Assembly (NCBI GenBank): GCA_030039135.1 | Contig: JASHQN010000090.1 | Location: 1-6,185 of the forward strand | Length of the DNA stretch: 6,185 nt | DNA from: Thermoplasmata archaeon | GTDB lineage: Archaea; Thermoplasmatota; Thermoplasmata; Lutacidiplasmatales; UBA184 | Direction of reading: 5' to 3' | Shown: positions 4,897 through 6,185 of the stretch, one piece after another | Numbering within the stretch: position 1 is the stretch's first letter | Layout of the letters: every line of letters begins with the position of its first letter | The notes under the pieces: model-generated | Told to the model about the DNA's origin: nothing | What the model saw: the letters and a program-made list of their open reading frames with translations, nothing else | Database searches by the model: none | Program-made: the position numbers and the translations under genes

Positions 4897-6185
4897 CCCG
4901 TTCTCGCGCGACGACGGGGATCCGCCCGTCCTCGGGCTTCTGAACCGTGAGCGGCGCGCGCGGATGACCAGGGCAAGGCCGGCGAGACCGGCGGCGACCG
5001 CGCCGCCGATCAGCGCGTACCAAGCGACGGACCATGCCCCCGCGCCCGAGGGGTGGCTACCACCGGGCGGCGGGGGCCCTGAGGACGCCGCGGTGACGTT
5101 GAGAGGGGCGGAGGCGAGGGCGTCGTGTCCCAGGCTGTCGTTCGCGAACAGACTGACGCGGAAGTTCCCCGGCGCCTCCGGGCTACAGACGAAGGAGCTC
5201 GAGTTCTCGGAGCGGCACCCGGGCGGAAGACCCGTGTAGGTATAGCCCACCGCTCCGATCCCGCCCACCACGGTCGCGACCAGGTGCGTCGACGCACCGA
5301 CCGCTACCGTCGGAGGGTCGGCGAGGAAGGAGAGTACCACTGGGCCACCGGCCGCGTTCCACGAGCTCCCCTGATCCTGGGCGAAGCCGCTGTCGCAAGT
5401 GCCCGACTCGTTCTCGCTCGGCGTGCTGCACGAGTCGGTCACGTTCGCGCGCCAGACGCTCCAGTTGACCGGATTGTCGGGATTGCCCTGGCTCCAAGCC
5501 TCGAACCGCCACGGGCCGTCGTAGACGTTGTCGGCGAAGTGGTTGTTCTGGTCGAAGGTGATGTTGATGGGGACTGCGGGACCGCTGTACGGGGGTTCCC
5601 CGTAGGCGCTGAACAGTCCGTTGAACCCGCAGAAGTTCGCGGCGGTGCAGTCGGCGCCGATGTCCGACGGCGCATACGCGAAGAGGTTGTGGCTCACCGA
5701 GACGTTCTCGGCGCGCCAGCGGCAGTCGTCGTAGTAGTTGAGCGGGGAGCGCTCGGCGAGGTTCGCCGCGCAGCTCGTGAGCGTGTAGACCGACGGGTCG
5801 ACCAACGTGCAGACGGCGTCGCTCCCGTCCGAGCAGTATCGGTTGGGGTTCTCCCAGACCACGACGCCGCCCCAGTTGTCGTCGAACACGTTGTCCTCGA
5901 CCAAGAACGCGCGTTCGTGCAACGGGTTCGGTACGCGGGGGTCGAACCCGGATTCGGAGATGTAGACCGCCGAGTCGGGGAAACCGGCGATCCCCGGACC
6001 GCCGCCGATCGCGTTGCGCACGAAGGTGTTGTTCTCGATGAGACCGTTGTAGCTGATCTCGTAGATCACTCCCTCCGCGTAGTTGTTCGCCACGTAGTTG
6101 CCCGAGATCCGGACGCCGGTGTTGTCGGTGTCGACCCAGATGCCCACGTTCCCGTTGTCGTGAACGTAGTTGTCGGCGATCGTCA
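4885..6185 (-). CDS. Membrane-anchored parallel beta-helix surface protein, Ig-like domain (5' end beyond right edge)
   Basis: The frame is open to the right edge, so the N-terminus and any signal peptide are missing; 432 complete codons are visible (numbered here from the edge). Residues 1 to about 110 are right-handed beta-helix (PbH1-type) turns with Asn ladders, such as ISGNYVANNYAEG, GLIENNTFVRNA and VEDNVFDDNWGG. Residues to about 280 continue less regularly. An Ig/PKD-like beta-sandwich follows (about 281-367) with YTYTGLPPGC and VCSPEAPG. Then come a Pro/Gly/Ser stalk (367-382), one transmembrane helix (383-407) and a short Arg-rich tail. That order implies a cell-surface protein with its bulk outside. 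Ten cysteines occur before the anchor, many in close pairs, and nine N-glycosylation sequons lie outside. Beta-helix folds bind or cleave polysaccharides in many families, but I see no catalytic signature. A GTG at 6147 is internal, not the start. Confidence 0.9.
   Translation of the reverse strand, partial: TIADNYVHDNGNVGIWVDTDNTGVRISGNYVANNYAEGVIYEISYNGLIENNTFVRNAIGGGPGIAGFPDSAVYISESGFDPRVPNPLHERAFLVEDNVFDDNWGGVVVWENPNRYCSDGSDAVCTLVDPSVYTLTSCAANLAERSPLNYYDDCRWRAENVSVSHNLFAYAPSDIGADCTAANFCGFNGLFSAYGEPPYSGPAVPINITFDQNNHFADNVYDGPWRFEAWSQGNPDNPVNWSVWRANVTDSCSTPSENESGTCDSGFAQDQGSSWNAAGGPVVLSFLADPPTVAVGASTHLVATVVGGIGAVGYTYTGLPPGCRSENSSSFVCSPEAPGNFRVSLFANDSLGHDALASAPLNVTAASSGPPPPGGSHPSGAGAWSVAWYALIGGAVAAGLAGLALVIRARRSRFRSPRTGGSPSSRENGSLR

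Noticed and set aside
6145..6147. GTG as start codon of the beta-helix protein
   Set aside because: The frame stays open to the window edge and the upstream residues (DNYVHDNGN) continue the Asn-rich beta-helix repeat, so the start is outside the window.

Overview
The window is GC-rich and looks like a chromosomal piece of an archaeon, most likely a member of the Thermoplasmatota. Four things point there. A single-domain KaiC/RAD55-type ATPase has the sequence style common in that phylum. It sits beside a MEDS-type sensory domain protein. The large surface protein combines a parallel beta-helix, an Ig-like domain with a 'TGLPPGC' motif and one C-terminal membrane anchor. At least two genes (2992 minus, 3191 plus) have AT-rich TATA-like boxes so close to the ATG that transcripts would be leaderless or nearly so. 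This assignment is inference; no rRNA or marker gene is present.

Layout from left to right: (1) the 5' 250 codons of a multi-pass membrane protein on the minus strand, running off the left edge (1-751). (2) A 190-base divergent intergenic region with a 7-bp inverted repeat. (3) A plus-strand alpha/beta hydrolase of the cofactor-free haloperoxidase/arylesterase type (942-1763), with a proper Shine-Dalgarno sequence. (4) A 212-base convergent gap with no clear terminator. (5) A minus-strand aldo/keto reductase (1976-2992). (6) A 198-base divergent promoter region with a GC hairpin and an AT-rich palindrome. (7) A plus-strand MEDS-like sensory protein (3191-3910) followed by a KaiC-like ATPase (ATG at 4075, end 4896). 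(8) A minus-strand, partial, membrane-anchored beta-helix surface protein (4885-6185), whose 3' end overlaps the ATPase gene tail to tail by 12 bases.

The clearest functional pairing is MEDS plus KaiC: a predicted small-molecule sensor and a RecA-fold signalling ATPase, same strand, adjacent. The ATPase has an odd 5' end. Its conserved N-terminal strand is encoded upstream of the first ATG. Reading further up, the frame meets an in-frame TGA at 3934 and then a GTG that overlaps the MEDS stop codon in the classic GTGA manner. That is either a sequencing error, a disrupted start or non-standard initiation. The hydrolase and reductase are generic redox/ester enzymes with no shared pathway evident here. 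No mobile element, CRISPR array, tRNA or rRNA was found, and no gene-free stretch exceeds 300 bases.
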